64,000 nucleotides of DNA from Paragonimus westermani. Lineage: Eukaryota > Platyhelminthes > Trematoda > Plagiorchiida > Troglotrematidae. The stretch spans positions 12,052 to 76,051 of the forward strand of contig QNGE01001318.1 of NCBI GenBank assembly GCA_008508345.1, written 5' to 3'. Positions 1 to 12,500 of this stretch are shown piece by piece (positions within the stretch are counted from its first letter, which is position 1; every line of letters begins with the position of its first letter). Below the pieces are notes generated by a model that did not search any database, was not told where the DNA came from, and saw nothing but the letters and a program-made list of their open reading frames with translations. Made by a program: the position numbers and the translations under genes.

Positions 1-1633
1 GAGATGGCGGCTAATCGAGCTCAGTGGCATGAATGTTGTCGTTGTTTGTCCGAGTTGTCTGTGAAGTGAGTGCATTTAATGACGCGGGGCAGTGAAAGTC
101 TTGAGGAAGCTGTCTTGCTGATGACGCCTTACTCTCACTTGCAGCTCGGTTGTTTGTTTGCAAGGTGTAGGCACCTTGATGTTGAATGTTTGAATATGGA
201 CGTAGTCATTTTCAGTAGTCAGGTCCCTTCCCGTCCTCTTCTTTTTTCTTTCTCTGTCTTCCTATATAGAGTTTGCTTTTTCTTCATGGTTGTGTGGCAG
301 TTAAGCATTAGTGTGAACCACGGATGTACTGCTGTCTATGATGATGATGATGTAGATGATGATGAAAGACGACACCAGGAAAACGGACGAAAGAATCTTC
401 TCTAGGCGATGAACATATTAATTACACTGAACTTCAGTTATGGCCAGTAAACATTCGTATGTTTACTTTTTATCTACAAATCAGAAGATTACGGTAAGAT
501 TTATAGGTGTAATAGAACAGTTTATCGCTCTGTTTGCTATGACGAAACCTAGTCGGCAGTCAGCAAAAGGGTATCTTGTGTGCTAACAAGTTTTAGCGCT
601 GTGTACTGGGTCCATGACTGAAAGTTACACCGAATCGGAAACATTTGTTATGCGAATCAACTCGCGTTCCTTCAAATTCGAGAAATGTTACAATGTTGGC
701 GCTCTTCAACCCAGATTTTTTAAAAACTCAATCTACCTATTTCTGCGATTCAAAGCATGGTGCCTGTGCAATCTGGAAATTCTGAACTTCACTTGCGGAG
801 CACCCATGCGTATGGCTTCTGAATATATAAAATGGAGGTTTGAAGAATCCAACAATTGGGTGAATCCAGTCATCTGACAGATTTAACATGACGTTCCGTG
901 TTATCTTTCAGAAGCGTTTTCAGTGAACCAGCCGAAACCACCCATAGTTATTCGGAATCATAATTCACCAAAAGTGTTGTTATCTCACTCATAACTTCTT
1001 AGATTAAGTAGTGTTATTCTTAGCGAATTACGTAAGAAGAACGAAACGTTACGAACAAGTTTCGGTACTCAATGTTTTAACCAATTCATGCGACCTTCCT
1101 CATGAATGTGGGCATTCATTTTTTGAACAGTATAAGGTGTCCTTATTCCACATTGAACAGTCAACATACACCCTATGCTTTTGTCTACCACATTGTCTTG
1201 TGGCTATTCGATTACTTGGTGCATGAATGCTTACCCGACTACAGATGTACCATTCTTTCTGCATTGGATACTCTACTATCGACCATTATCTTTTCAATTA
1301 TGATGCTTATTCGTTTCTTAACTGTGGTGATGATTGTATACTCCAAATTTTTGTTCCTAAGTACCCAGTCGTTCATCGGCTTCAATGCCATTTTGCATAA
1401 TGGGTTAAAAAGGGGAATAAAACGGTGCCTAATCAAGGATTTTACATGTGAGTTTTGACGTTTTCACATTGATTTTTCTACTAAGAAGCAATCGTCGGAT
1501 CACAAAGAACTCAAGGAAACAAACAAACCTTATTTTTCTCATTATCTTGCCTTACGGTATAAATTGTTATTACAGCGTCTTAATTATTAATAAGCGTGAT
1601 GTTTTGCTCTTCCACTCTCGTTATTGGGCACAG
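1..1633. other. Upstream intron sequence, no exon recognised
   Basis: This stretch precedes the first exon I can support. Several open frames of 65-118 codons overlap on both strands, but none has a recognisable domain, good splice borders or coding-like composition. A short GAT/GATGAT run lies near 341-365. A pyrimidine-rich tract near 1600-1620 leads into the acceptor CACAG ending at 1633. The first supported exon starts in phase 1, so at least one earlier exon must lie to the left of this window. Confidence 0.5.
341..366 (+). repeat. Short GAT-rich microsatellite
   Basis: An interrupted run of GAT triplets is visible directly. It inflates an open frame with an acidic Asp run, which I regard as non-coding. 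Confidence 0.6.
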
Positions 1634-1906
1634 GTGCTGGCATCATATTTCCTGGACTAAGTGGTTACCTGCTTGAGGTGTTGGAAACGGGCGACATTTT
1701 ACAAGAATGTAAAGTCATCAGCTCAAAGCAGAGCGAGTACACTTATCGTTGGCTTGGTTCCGATAACAGCCCGGTATCAAACACAGCGTACCTACAACGT
1801 GACTATGTTGTTCGGCCGAAGGATGAGGGCATCTATACGTGTGTTGCCACCCCCACTGAGTCTGGGCGTAGAACCGTGGAAAACCGTTTGGTGGTTAGCA
1901 TTATAC
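1634..1906 (+). CDS. Exon 1 in window: Ig-like domain of perlecan-like protein
   Basis: This exon encodes about 91 residues forming one complete immunoglobulin-like domain. The first cysteine lies in the ECKV motif near residue 26. The core tryptophan is in YRWLG near residue 40. The F-strand motif is DEGIYTC, with the second cysteine near residue 70. The acceptor is CACAG ending at 1633 and the donor is GTGAGT at 1907, so both flanking introns are phase 1, usual for extracellular Ig exons. Exons downstream on the same strand continue the frame and add more Ig and LDLa domains, which supports an extracellular matrix proteoglycan of the perlecan type. The upstream exon is not in the window, so the first residue is split and unknown. 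Ig domain: seen. Perlecan assignment: inferred from the whole exon series. Confidence 0.85.
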
Positions 1907-2447
1907 GTGAGTTCTTGTCAAATGAGATAACCACTTTTATTAATACACTAAACACCAGCAACACACTGAGTGAAATTCTTCCTTCGGTTCTTCATGAAGA
2001 ATGAAAATATGATAAGAACTAGCCACCACTAGTACACACCTTCGTCCTTGATGAGATCTGGACTAATTCATTCCAGTAGTATAGCAAAACCATACTTACC
2101 TTGAATTCATTATTACTATGTAACCCTCTATTGATTTTCAACTTGAAAAGTAACCCTTGTGAGAAAACCTGAGTCAACCTCGGGTTAGCTTTTTGGCTGA
2201 GGCGTAAAACTAAACATCATCAACTTTTGCGTTAAGCTAGGATAAATTTAGCCAACTTCGTTGCACACTGTGTAGTCAACAGAAAAGATTATAGCAAATA
2301 GTCTGGTGAGTAGAACCAGTCTGAGCAAAACATGGCTCAGTTTCTGTAAATTTGAGCGTAAGGTTATTATAAACTTCCACCTGTTTTACTTGTTTAATTT
2401 AGTGCGTAAAGGTCACTGCTATTTTTCCCTTTTGAAATAAACCATAG
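1907..2447 (+). other. Intron 1
   Basis: The donor is GTGAGT and the acceptor ends CCATAG at 2447 after a T-rich stretch near 2422-2432. Nothing else is recognisable inside. Confidence 0.7.
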
Positions 2448-2729
2448 CACTCCGGTTCCAAATTTCCACTATTTCCGAGGATCTCAGGATTGGAGGTTTC
2501 ACTCGGAAACGTATCAGTCTGCTGCCGCCATCTAACCCCAGTCTGACCACACGTGAGACCTTTAGCTACCAGTGGTTCACACCTAATGGCAGTTCGATCA
2601 GCCAAGAGCACGGATCGGAGATGCATGTGAAACTACAGAGTCCGCTAGACTTCGGACGATATTACGTGCAAGTACACGGGCTGAATTCGAACTACAATCG
2701 GTACCTGACTAGCTATGTAACTCTGGACG
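2448..2729 (+). CDS. Exon 2: Ig-like domain without the canonical cysteines
   Basis: The exon encodes about 94 residues in phase 1 to phase 1, with a strong donor GTAAGT at 2730. The fold signature is Ig-like. YQWF gives the C-strand tryptophan near residue 43. LDFGRYYVQV near residue 71 matches the D-x-G-x-Y-x-x motif of the F strand. Both disulphide cysteines are absent: a hydrophobic stretch replaces the B-strand cysteine and V replaces the one after YY. An NGSS sequon is present. Joining exon 1 (last base C) to the first bases CA gives a proline codon, so the frame is continuous. The open frame has no ATG near its start, which fits an internal exon. Ig identity rests on spacing, not on a search. 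Confidence 0.75.
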
Positions 2730-2877
2730 GTAAGTCTTGACAATTTAGAGTAATCTTTAGAAAGAATGTGTGAATTGTTTGACAGGCAACAGCTGCTTCA
2801 CGAATAGTTGGTTCATATGACAAATGGTATAAGTTTGGATTGTGTCTCTCAGAAATGTCATCATCAACCTTACAGAG

Positions 2878-2981
2878 AACTGTATGATCAGACGCCAGTA
2901 GAATTGTGCGTGCGCTGTGATACAGTGGTATCACCCAGTTTACCAAGTGAACTTGACCATACATATAGACTGTATGTGCCG
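2878..2981 (+). CDS. Exon 3: inter-domain linker with CVRC motif
   Basis: About 35 residues form a linker that includes ELCVRCD and a hydroxyl-rich stretch, ending in YRLYVP before a strong GTAAGT donor at 2982. The acceptor is less certain. Exon 2 ends in phase 1, and only the AG at 2876-2877 gives a phase-1 start that keeps this frame open. The AG at 2851-2852 would give a better looking pyrimidine context but phase 0, and an in-frame TAG stop lies just upstream at 2805. The exon ends in phase 0, matching the microexon that follows. No named domain is recognised; the two nearby cysteines could pair with each other. Confidence 0.55.
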
Positions 2982-3079
2982 GTAAGTAAACAAGCTAAGC
3001 CGTTCATTCAGCATGATTCATGTTGATACTGCAACAGTTGAAGCAGCAATCAATTACTAATCTGCTAACCGCCCAACAG

Positions 3080-3107
3080 TCTACACCGTTAACTGAAAAC
3101 TTTGTCG
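3080..3107 (+). CDS. Exon 4: 28-base microexon
   Basis: This is a very short exon with acceptor CCAACAG ending at 3079 and donor GTATGT at 3108. It encodes nine residues (STPLTENFV) plus one base, phase 0 to phase 1. It is needed to convert the phase-0 end of exon 3 into the phase-1 start of exon 5. With it, the reading frame passes cleanly from YRLYVP through STPLTENFV into DGIVAP. It probably forms the linker before the next Ig domain. Both splice sites and both phases fit, which is why I accept an exon this small, but transcript evidence would be decisive. Confidence 0.55.
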
Positions 3108-5192
3108 GTATGTTCCGGTTCTGCTATTGTTGACTTCTTTTTGTAAATATTTACAACATTTTTTTTACCTTCCACTTGGTTCGTTATCGTCTACCTGGGT
3201 TATAGTATCTTTGGGTACGGATCGAAATTACAAATGTGTACGTAAATGGTTATCTGAATTTATGCACCTATCGATTTGCTAATGTACGCGCTGACGTAGT
3301 TTAAGGAAATGAGAACCGAGCAGTTGACAGTTCATGTAAAGATCGAGGTATACATGATGAGCACGTGAAACATGAAACATTGAGAAACTATCGGAGATGT
3401 TGTGTTGTGGTTGAGTAATAAAACCCCAATTCTAATTGAGTGCATACGGTGTTGCAACATACTGTTGCGGCGAAGATCGAATCTAACATCTGAATGTTTT
3501 TATAAGTTAGAAGAAGAATGTCTGTAATGGAGAGCAATGTCAAGCTCTAACAAGTGCGAAGCCCGAGTATTGTCTTTCATTCTGAAACATACTGACTAAA
3601 ACGTCCATGAGAGAGTTGCAATTAGTTGTGAATGATGTCCAACCCACACTACTCACAGATTTTTTCACTACCTATGAAAAATGGAGCATGTCAAAGAGTG
3701 TGCTCCAACCTCTGCTGGAAAATCGACACTTTAGTCCATGAACCACAATGATGAGCACTGGTCACCAGCATTGCTTGTGTGTCTCTGATCCTACTCACAT
3801 ACCAACACTCTACGACCGGTTTCGTCCTTGTTTGGAACAAACGGTTTTTGTGGTCCAAGGACAAAAGTTTTCTGGACGACCTACGTACATGTTTTACGGA
3901 TTCTTTATGCCATGGAAAGTGTATATTTTATCCAGTATATGTTTTTTATTCTTCTTGGTGATTTGGACCCAATAAATACAAGGTGTGTGAAGTTATGGGG
4001 ACGCGATTCGAATTGGTACCTTGTGTATTCAACGTCAAACCCGGACTATACCAGTCCGATTTTACTGGATACATTGGCGATGCAAAAAAGTAACTGTAGT
4101 TGACAAACAAATTTTTACCAAGAAAATGGATTACGTTGTCGACTCATTTTTGACGTTTTTCTGCCTAGCAACACACTAATGCAAGTAAATCAATGTGTCA
4201 AGAAAAAAAATTACCACGTACGACTGTTTTAGCTTTAGGTATGAATTGTTTTGTGGAGGAGAGGTACACTGAAAAATTTCAAACTTGCATTTAGCCAAAA
4301 ATACCCTAGTAAATTTAAATTGTCATCAAAGGAGACAGTACGGTTGAACCGTACATCAGTACACTGGCTGGACCTCAAGCAAGAGAAAATATGCTGCAAC
4401 TAAACTTGGCATCACTTATTTGCGAAGGATTTGTCATTTTCTTTCATCGCTTCAGGCTGATCAAGTCTTTTATACTGTTACTGCAAACTTAGATATTTGG
4501 ATCATACAACAAAAAACGTTTCTGGGCTTGTGAAAGCGGAACGTTCCAATTTTTCTGTGAAACTACGAGTTCATATGCTTTGAGTTGTCTACTCTTGTAC
4601 GCCTGATAAGTATAGGTCACCAAATTTGCAAACGGTTTCATTCATTGTATGCAATTTCACTAAATCTGTGCGCTTTTATCAACTCTACTCAGACAACTGA
4701 TACGTGTTTGTGTGGCTTTTCTGCCCAATTTAAAAATTTCTGCTCTTACTAGCCCAGCTCCTTACAACTTTAGAAGTCAGTTTCAATATTACCAGCAATC
4801 GGTTTTTGAATGGAGGGTGCTGAGAACTTAGTTTGTGTGATTTAACGCAGATTATGTGTGTAGTGTAAACCAAAGTTACGGTACAGTTATACGGCATAAC
4901 ATCCAGTAATGTGATCAATGTTTGCCAGTGTTACCATAGCACTAGAACGGCTCAATAGATCAACTCGAAATAGATGTCTCTACATGACCTTTTGCTTGTG
5001 ATGACATGACATCCACTTCCTTTTAAGACTGTTTTTGCTCATGGGATCGGGCTATTAAACGATTCGATTAGAAAGAATTTTTACATTGGAAATCTGTTTA
5101 CAGCACAAAGTAATTTGACTGATTATTAGGAGCGAATGACTGTTGAAGCTTACAAAAGTTTTTCAGCTGTTTGTGCATCCTTTCGATTCTAG
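3108..5192 (+). other. Intron 4
   Basis: The intron runs from donor GTATGT to an acceptor ending TTCTAG at 5192. Overlapping open frames near 3748-4103 on the + strand show no domain and are probably chance. No repeat family or RNA gene is recognised. Confidence 0.6.
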
Positions 5193-5440
5193 ATGGCATT
5201 GTTGCACCGACATACACCGTCGTCATCCGAGAGGTATCCGGACCGCTCTACTTCAACTCTCGCATGGAACTAGAATGTGCTACAAACCCACCAAATGCAC
5301 AGGCCCGAGTCAATTGGCTTGGACCAGATGGTCAAGTTGTGTCAGATTCAAGTCGTCTGGTATTTGACAAGTTCTTATATCAACATCAAGGTCGATACAC
5401 TTGTCAAATTCTTTTGCCAAATCAGGTCGTACTTCGACAG
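5193..5440 (+). CDS. Exon 5: Ig-like domain, split before the G strand
   Basis: This exon encodes 83 residues of an Ig-like domain. LECAT holds the first cysteine near residue 29. VNWLGPDG holds the core tryptophan near residue 42. HQGRYTCQI holds the second cysteine. It starts in phase 1 after TTCTAG and ends in phase 0 at CAG, donor GTACTC at 5441. The last residues VVLRQ are the beginning of the G strand. The next exon starts SVELTASG, so the strand is completed across a 7.6-kb intron. Reading through the donor gives an alternative C-terminus (VLFIYNQ) before a stop; the splice is preferred because it restores both the phase and the next domain. Confidence 0.82.
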
Positions 5441-8400
5441 GTACTCTTTATCTATAATCAGGCTGTTCTTATAGTTTCGAAGACGACAATATGGCCTTGT
5501 TTTTTTGACAACTTTGTTATTCAAACAACATAAGTTCCACCGAAAACTCCGGTGATAACAGTGAACGGGTTTTTGTAGGATTTGATGACCTTCTATGTCA
5601 TTACACGGAGCCTTTTATAAAGTAAGAATCACTCACACCTTGGGGAGCTTACAAAGATAAACGTGCGTATCACCGCACAAAACAGTGATGGTAGAGTCAA
5701 AAATTTGTAAGATACATACTGAACTTGATGAGTAATCCAAATACACAATCAACAAAACGGACTACAAATGTCACCAGTAGTATCGATGTTTGCGTGTAAT
5801 TTCAATATTTGTTTTCAATTCCAAATATTTGCTTGCTCAGAACTTTCTGTGTATCATTCTGTTGAACAAATTCCGTTATGGTGGGTTTCAAAAGGACTAC
5901 CGTTGACCTCGGCGGGCACTACGACAGGTATCCGTCTTTCACGTTAAAAGTCTTTGGTATCTTCGGTTAATTCATGGCATAGTTCAACACAGCCACCTTT
6001 GTCTATAAATAACTTAGAGGGGAGAGATCTTCAGTAACCATAACTTGATGAACACGTCCGTTTCCGAGTGGTAACTTTAGGCCGAACATAATAGAGTATC
6101 CATAAACTCAGGTGCCATGGGAGGATTGTGAGTCTAATTCCATTTGATATTTGCAGACCAGTCAGCTGTGGTACGACACCGTTTCGTGTTGCAAAGACAC
6201 ATGGTGATAATTGGAACCCTTGGGTAAAGTCTGTGTGTGTGTGCACATATTGAGGCTTCTCGCTCAAAACCTGATAGTCCTCGTAGCCGGCAGGATGCCA
6301 GCATCACAAGCCGTAAAACGTGATAGTTTCCGAAATAACAGGTCTGACTAATCTAATAACGTATAAATGGTTACTTATTTAACAAGGTTATCTTGAAGAA
6401 GAGCGAGAGGGAAAACGTAAGTGTGGAAGTAACGATTATCCGGAAGTCATGCTGTCTCAAGTAGTTTTACTGGGCACAGAGCGGTTTTTGATCCAGAATT
6501 GAGAGGGTCTTGACCAACTAAAAGATACATTTCTAGTCATGGTCAAAAGATGACGGAAAATTTTTCGTAGGCCTTTACTCTGGATAATATCTTTGATGGG
6601 TGCCTAAGTTTAATATCGTCAACCATACTGTAAACCGTCCTTTCCACTTTATGCCTACATTCTCGGTTACTTTAAAATAGTCTTCTTTTTACGGCTGGTT
6701 TTCCTGTTACTCGTCTTAGTCAGACAAACACTTGTGTAAACACTATGATGAGAGTTCTGGTAAATCAAATTTTGCTTACACTACTTGGTAATGATCACGT
6801 CCGAATGCGCTTTTTATACCATTTTCAATATGATATGAGACAGCCAACTCAAGTCTAACTTCCTTTAAGCACGTCAGCAGTGTACAGTCTTCTCTTCTGT
6901 GGGCACGTGTTATAGCAACACATCCCGCGACAAAATCTTCCGGTCACCACCGACTTACACACCAGCTTGAAGCGGTAATTCAAACGATAGGCAATTTCGC
7001 ATGTCAGTCTGTTTGAATTCATTGCCGGCAAGAATAATCATAAGTTATTGACGCAACTTTGTTTTCAATAAGCAGTTTGCCTGGGTGACCTTTTACAAGT
7101 TGTGAGATCACTTTTCTGTTTTTTTTTCGGAAGCACTTGTTACACACCTATTCTGTTTTGTCTGAGAACGTAGTTTTAACGTATGGACGTGTTTTGAGAA
7201 GATTAACGAAGTAGAGTTGGTATCAGTTGATTCACATAACACTTTAAGAATTCCATTAACACCGTTGCCAATTTGCAGAGCGTAAAAGGTTTGTGCTGTC
7301 TTCAACAAGATAATCACCAGAAGTTTTCGATAAGTTTTTGACTTGGAGAAGGTGTAGACCATTCAGTGAAGCAAAGTTAGTAGCAAGTAAACTGAATTTT
7401 TTCAAATGCGTTATGTTTTTTCCAGACAGTTCTCGGGAAGTGTGTTTTCTGTACAACACAATTTGGTAAAAAAAAATTAGTTTCCCAATACCTTTGTCCA
7501 AAAGTTTGTACCTCGTTCACTTCCGAGAATGGCCAATCCACGCACATCCGCTAGTTTAGCTGACTCAAAACCACCACGGATGGCCTGTTACCATTTTGGT
7601 TATTAAACGTGGTCCATTCTCATCCTGGCTCTCAAACCGCTACGCGCTCATTTCACAAGATCTCTCGTCTCATGGGTGTCAGACATTATTCCTAATCGTA
7701 CACTTTGCAGAAACAACTGTAATTCGTCAGAATAAGGGTGGTTTCTATGGAGTCGCAGCAGTCGTCTTCTTTTGTTCTTTAACCCACTGACAAACAGGAG
7801 CAACAAGGGGAGTTCCTATTGTTACGGATTAGACAGACACAAAGAAATGATGCCACATAACAGTGTGTAACAGGATTGTTCATCTGATAATTTGGATAGT
7901 TCTCCGGTTTGCTACGACCTGTATCATCAGTGACTCAATGACAGCTTACTCTGAAGGAAGCTAGACCACGATACAATTGCATTACTGATTATCATGGAAC
8001 TAACCAGGGCATACTTACACATCACTTGTATTTTCACTAGGAATAGTGCAAACTGACCAATGGTTTTACCAACCTTCAATGTGTCCATTGGGTTTGACAA
8101 AAAAGTAGAAGCCAAAGTTCGAAAAACGAAAGTCGATCGATTGACACTGGCCACATTAAACCACCTCACCGTTTTACTTGCAATGATTTTAGTCTATCCT
8201 TTTCCGGTCTTGGGTAACTCTCTTATAATTACATTGCCCACCATGCGTTCCCGGTGCATCTTGACGTCGTAAATATCTCAATCTAACTCCACTCTCTAGT
8301 GCATTGTTCTCATGACGGAAGCTTAGTTATCATCACTCCAAAACCGACGAATGGAACATCAAAAAATACACGGGGAAGACTTTGATTTACCTAAACACGT

Positions 8401-9360
8401 AATTCCGAGGACTGTCTAAAATGTTGGACGATACGAGGACTATTGTTTGTTGTGTATGGGTAGCTAGATAAGTCTTTGTCTAATTATTACCAAGAACACA
8501 CGTAACATGTTCACGGGCAGGCTAGAATGAGAAGCCATTCTTATTTTAAAAATCGGTAAAAGTTGATATTTTCATCGCATGCAGCTTGAAGTATGTAACG
8601 TTGTGTGGATATGGAGGGGATAGAACGTGGGAGAGTAATATGGAAAAATGTCATCACTGGATAAAAGACCGACGCTTGCGATTGTTAGTTGGAACGAACG
8701 TTGCGTTGCACATGAATTCTTGCATAGAATGGAGTGAACAACACCTTTGTCGGTTAACTGCCACGTTCCACTTCAAAGTATGTTCACATTACAGTATGTC
8801 AGTATGATGTTCAAACCAGCTTTTGGTTGTTCTCCGGAACCGGTGGTGAGATCCATCAAAATCCTAGAACGATAAGTATCTTAGTTGTAAACTGAGTCTC
8901 TGCAGTGTTTCTCAGTTGATTCCACACCACCAAGACTGAGCAGAAGCGGACAACATAGGACGCGCAATCATGGATTAAAGGCGTTCGCCTCAAGTCTTAG
9001 TTCCTCAGGGTGTTAAAGACTCAATCGTCAAGGCTTAAAGACAATATATTTTTCAATGAACACTTTTCGGATAATGGCGCGGAGTATTACCGAGTAATAT
9101 TCTTGATGCATTATTTCGTTTGCAAGTCGATCTCCCCAATGTTGTTCTATCCCCTTCTGTGTATTATGGTGTCTAAGTGTGACACATTTTCTCAGTAATG
9201 GTTTTACCGCATGTTGTTCCACAGCAATGATAGCACCATCCACAAGCATGCCATACAAAAGCTGTTGTTTACAATGAGTACAATTTGGAACACCTACTCA
9301 AAATGAGTATAACGATTTCAAGTTAAAGATAGTGACAACTTCCGCATTGTTTGTAAAATA

Positions 9361-9373
9361 GAATAGACGCTGT
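9361..9373 (+). repeat. 13-base direct repeat, copy 1
   Basis: GAATAGACGCTGT occurs here and again at 9510-9522, directly abutting the right arm of the nearby hairpin. The pair brackets the hairpin region and looks like part of the same local rearrangement. Confidence 0.6.
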
Positions 9374-9442
9374 TGTAAGACATACGCACCAAATTTAGTA
9401 CGAATGAAGTTGAACAGTTTGGGCGTCGTGTTTAACATGTTA

Positions 9443-9509
9443 TTGATAAACAGATTGGGAATAACACAACTTGCCCGTAACTTTGTGTTATTCCCAATCT
9501 GTTTATCAA
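9443..9509. repeat. Perfect 27-bp inverted repeat (hairpin)
   Basis: The arm at 9443-9469 is the exact reverse complement of 9483-9509 (27 of 27 bases), with a 13-base loop CTTGCCCGTAACT. The RNA would fold into a stem of pre-miRNA size. However, the absence of any mismatch and the direct repeat GAATAGACGCTGT at 9361 and 9510 fit a recent template-switch or inverted duplication better than an old microRNA gene. Function is unknown. Confidence 0.85.
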
Positions 9510-12500
9510 GAATAGACGCTGTCTTCATAGATCATACTGTTGGTCTCTATGTGGTTCGTGAATGAGAGAAGCGTCGCTTCGAAAAACATCCCTACCTTAA
9601 CCGTGAACTAAATTGATTAATATTTTGAAAGAATTGAGGGGCTACGAACTCCAGTATTTACAGAAAAATCACGATAACTGTCTACATTAGCTAGTTAGGT
9701 CTCCAATCTACCAAACCGCCATTTCTGCAAAAAACTGCAGTAACTTTTCACTTCATATTCTCAACAATATGAAAGATGCTCAACAAGTTACAGCAATCGT
9801 ATCACCGAGGCAAACAACACTTATTGGTGTCAGTTGTATGGAAATACCAAATAGAAGTGAATGTGCGTGTAAAACCTGGCCACATGACACCGTAGTTGAC
9901 CAAAATGAAATTAACAGTGGTACGACAAGAGTACTTTTGTCTGGAAGGTAAACAACCTATGGTAAGGGACAAGTGGGGCTGAAGTATTCACTTAGGTATT
10001 TGAGCAATTCACTTCCCAGTCACGTGTGCAAGAACAAACTGAACAAGCTTCTGTCCTGCTTGAGATTTAAGGCGTATTCCAGAATAATCTGGAACGACGT
10101 CCATTTGTCCACTTCAAGTAAGGCGACTTAGACTGAGCTGACAGCAGGATTTTCAAAAGATGCCCACCATTTGCTGCAACATACCTACCACAACGACATA
10201 CCCATCACAATACTTGTGAGGTCCATTTTTCATTGCATTAAAAGAAACCACTGGGATAATATGCAGCGATGGATACTGGTTTCAGGATTAAAACAAGCCG
10301 GGATTTTTGCCAATAAGCGGTAGACCACATGATGTGTACTTTTGATCGTCATTTCTAGGTGGTCAACCAGCTAACCACCTAAATATTCTACCAGCTGACA
10401 AGCTACCTGTCTTGTCTAACCACGAGATTGAAACGTCGTTTAGTCTTATTCAGTTGTGTTAATTAATTGCATTACACTTTTCTTGCGAAGTGAAAACCCA
10501 TATCTATAAACATATTTAAAATTGTCACTATGGCAAAGGAGTGGAAGTCTCTAATTCACGCAAGGCGCCGCTTGGCGCGTACGCTGACAGCCAAGCATTT
10601 TTCGCGGAGATGGCGGGATAGGTAGGAGTTAGTTACCGTGCTAGTGAAGATTTGGACATTTGAGGAGGTTGTGAGAAGTGGACGCATAGATTGAGCGTGG
10701 TACGGGGCTGTTGTGAGCCACGGGAAATTAAATTGTGGATGTGTTTGCCCCAAGTCGGAAGTCGCCCGACGGAAAAGGGTTGAAGTACCTAAAAACTTAA
10801 AGCATTTGGCAACAATTTGGAAACTCCTTTAGGAAAGTAAAGCACTTAGTGGACAAGATTTACGAAAAGAACAAGTCACCTAGTTAATTGCACAAATATA
10901 TAGAGAGGTTTGAACACACGACACAAACAAATTTAGTCTTTGGAGTTTGCACTTGATTTTTTTGTTTGAACTGATTAATTTAGTTTGAGCATAAGTCTGA
11001 TAATGAGGCATTTCGATGTTAAGGATCTTCTAGCAAGCCGTGTATCTGTGTAGATTATTTGATTACAACCAAGTACTTTAATAGTGGATTATGTTTTGAA
11101 GAATGAATAGGTTTCATCCTGGAGTTCTGACAAAACCCAGTCTTAATGTCTTGAAAGGACTAACACACTAGATGAAGTTTATTGCTGAAGAGCTCCGGCT
11201 AAGCGAAAGAAGATTGCAGAGATTGAGCAATTAGACAGTTTGTGATGAGCATGTGCATCACTAGGGTCATATGTGAACTTCATATGACCACTGGTTATTG
11301 TTACATCTGTCTTTGAAATTTACGGTGGTAGTCAATCCAACTTAATAAATTGTGCTTCCCAATGAACTGTTTCTTTGACCATTCCAAGTGACGACAAATA
11401 TGTGTACATTTATATGTGCAGAGAACGATTTACAAACAAATTAGCTAAGGTATATCGGGGAATGTTTGATTCGGTGTATCCAGTCAATGTTTTGTGACAG
11501 GCAAAATAGATCAATTGTCTGACACCTGTTTATGCCTAATTAGTTATGAAAGAACGTCACGGAGATGACTGCGGCAAAATGATATAATCACAGCCATGTA
11601 TTTACGATTTACGGTAGTTTAAAAAGTGTTTTTTTTCAGTCCGAACATCGCAGAAGCACGCATCATACAAATGCCTCTGATATCTGCATTGGTGCACAGA
11701 CTGTGTTGAATCTGTAATACAAGGCAAAAACTAAGTCTCAAACAATTTAATATTGTCTGTTCAGTTTACTCGTGTCCTGTTCAGAACTAATGAAAACAGA
11801 AAAGTTCATTTTCATCAATCGTGCCCACAACAAACGTCATATCAGTTGAGTAAAGACTCATGTCAGATGAACAGTTCGCTAGGGAGATTTTTAAACTTTG
11901 AACACTGGAAGGTTTTCAGTGTAGATAGCTGTGATTCAGAGAAGTCACAGGGGATTTACGGACTGGAAGAGGTTGGGAATGTTTATATCATCTAATTATG
12001 GATTCGGCGATTGAAAATAAACGTGAGGTTTATAGACATTCTCAGTTATAAAAGTTCACCGCTAGTAATTTTGCTAGAATATGAAAGTTATAGAAGGCCG
12101 AATAGGAAAGGAAACCCCGCTACAACCTGTCAATGTTTTTACGAAGTTACTTTAACATGCAACGAAACTGTTGAAAGATTTGATTTTGATTTGATTTGTA
12201 TTATTATTGATGATACGGTCCTCACAGACCCTGGAAAGATGTTACAACCTAGAAGCTCTCGGCAGTCGATGACGTGATGTCTGAAAGTCAGACGGTTTTT
12301 ATGGATGCTGTAATGTTAGTGTTTCCGCTGGAATGGCTGTTTGAGTTAGGTGTACTCGAAGTTCCTAATGAATGAAGAGACTGGTATAGGGCCGCACATC
12401 TGGAAAGGTTCTTGTGTAGTTTCCTCAAGCATCCACGATTAATTTGTTCTCGCTTTTGTGGATCAAAATTTTTTCATCTATTGCTGTATTCAACGGTTCA

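Noticed and set aside
70..405. 111-codon frame with an acidic run
   Set aside because: The run is the GAT microsatellite; no domain and no gene context.
2853..2877. Alternative acceptor for exon 3 at 2851-2852 (start KCHHQP)
   Set aside because: It would start in phase 0, while exon 2 ends in phase 1. Kept only as an alternative.
5841..5927. Possible small Ig exon (LSVYHSVEQIPLWW...) with AG/GT borders
   Set aside because: It is phase 1 at both ends, but exon 5 ends in phase 0 and exon 6 starts in phase 0, and those two join to complete the G strand. The donor GTATCC is also weak.
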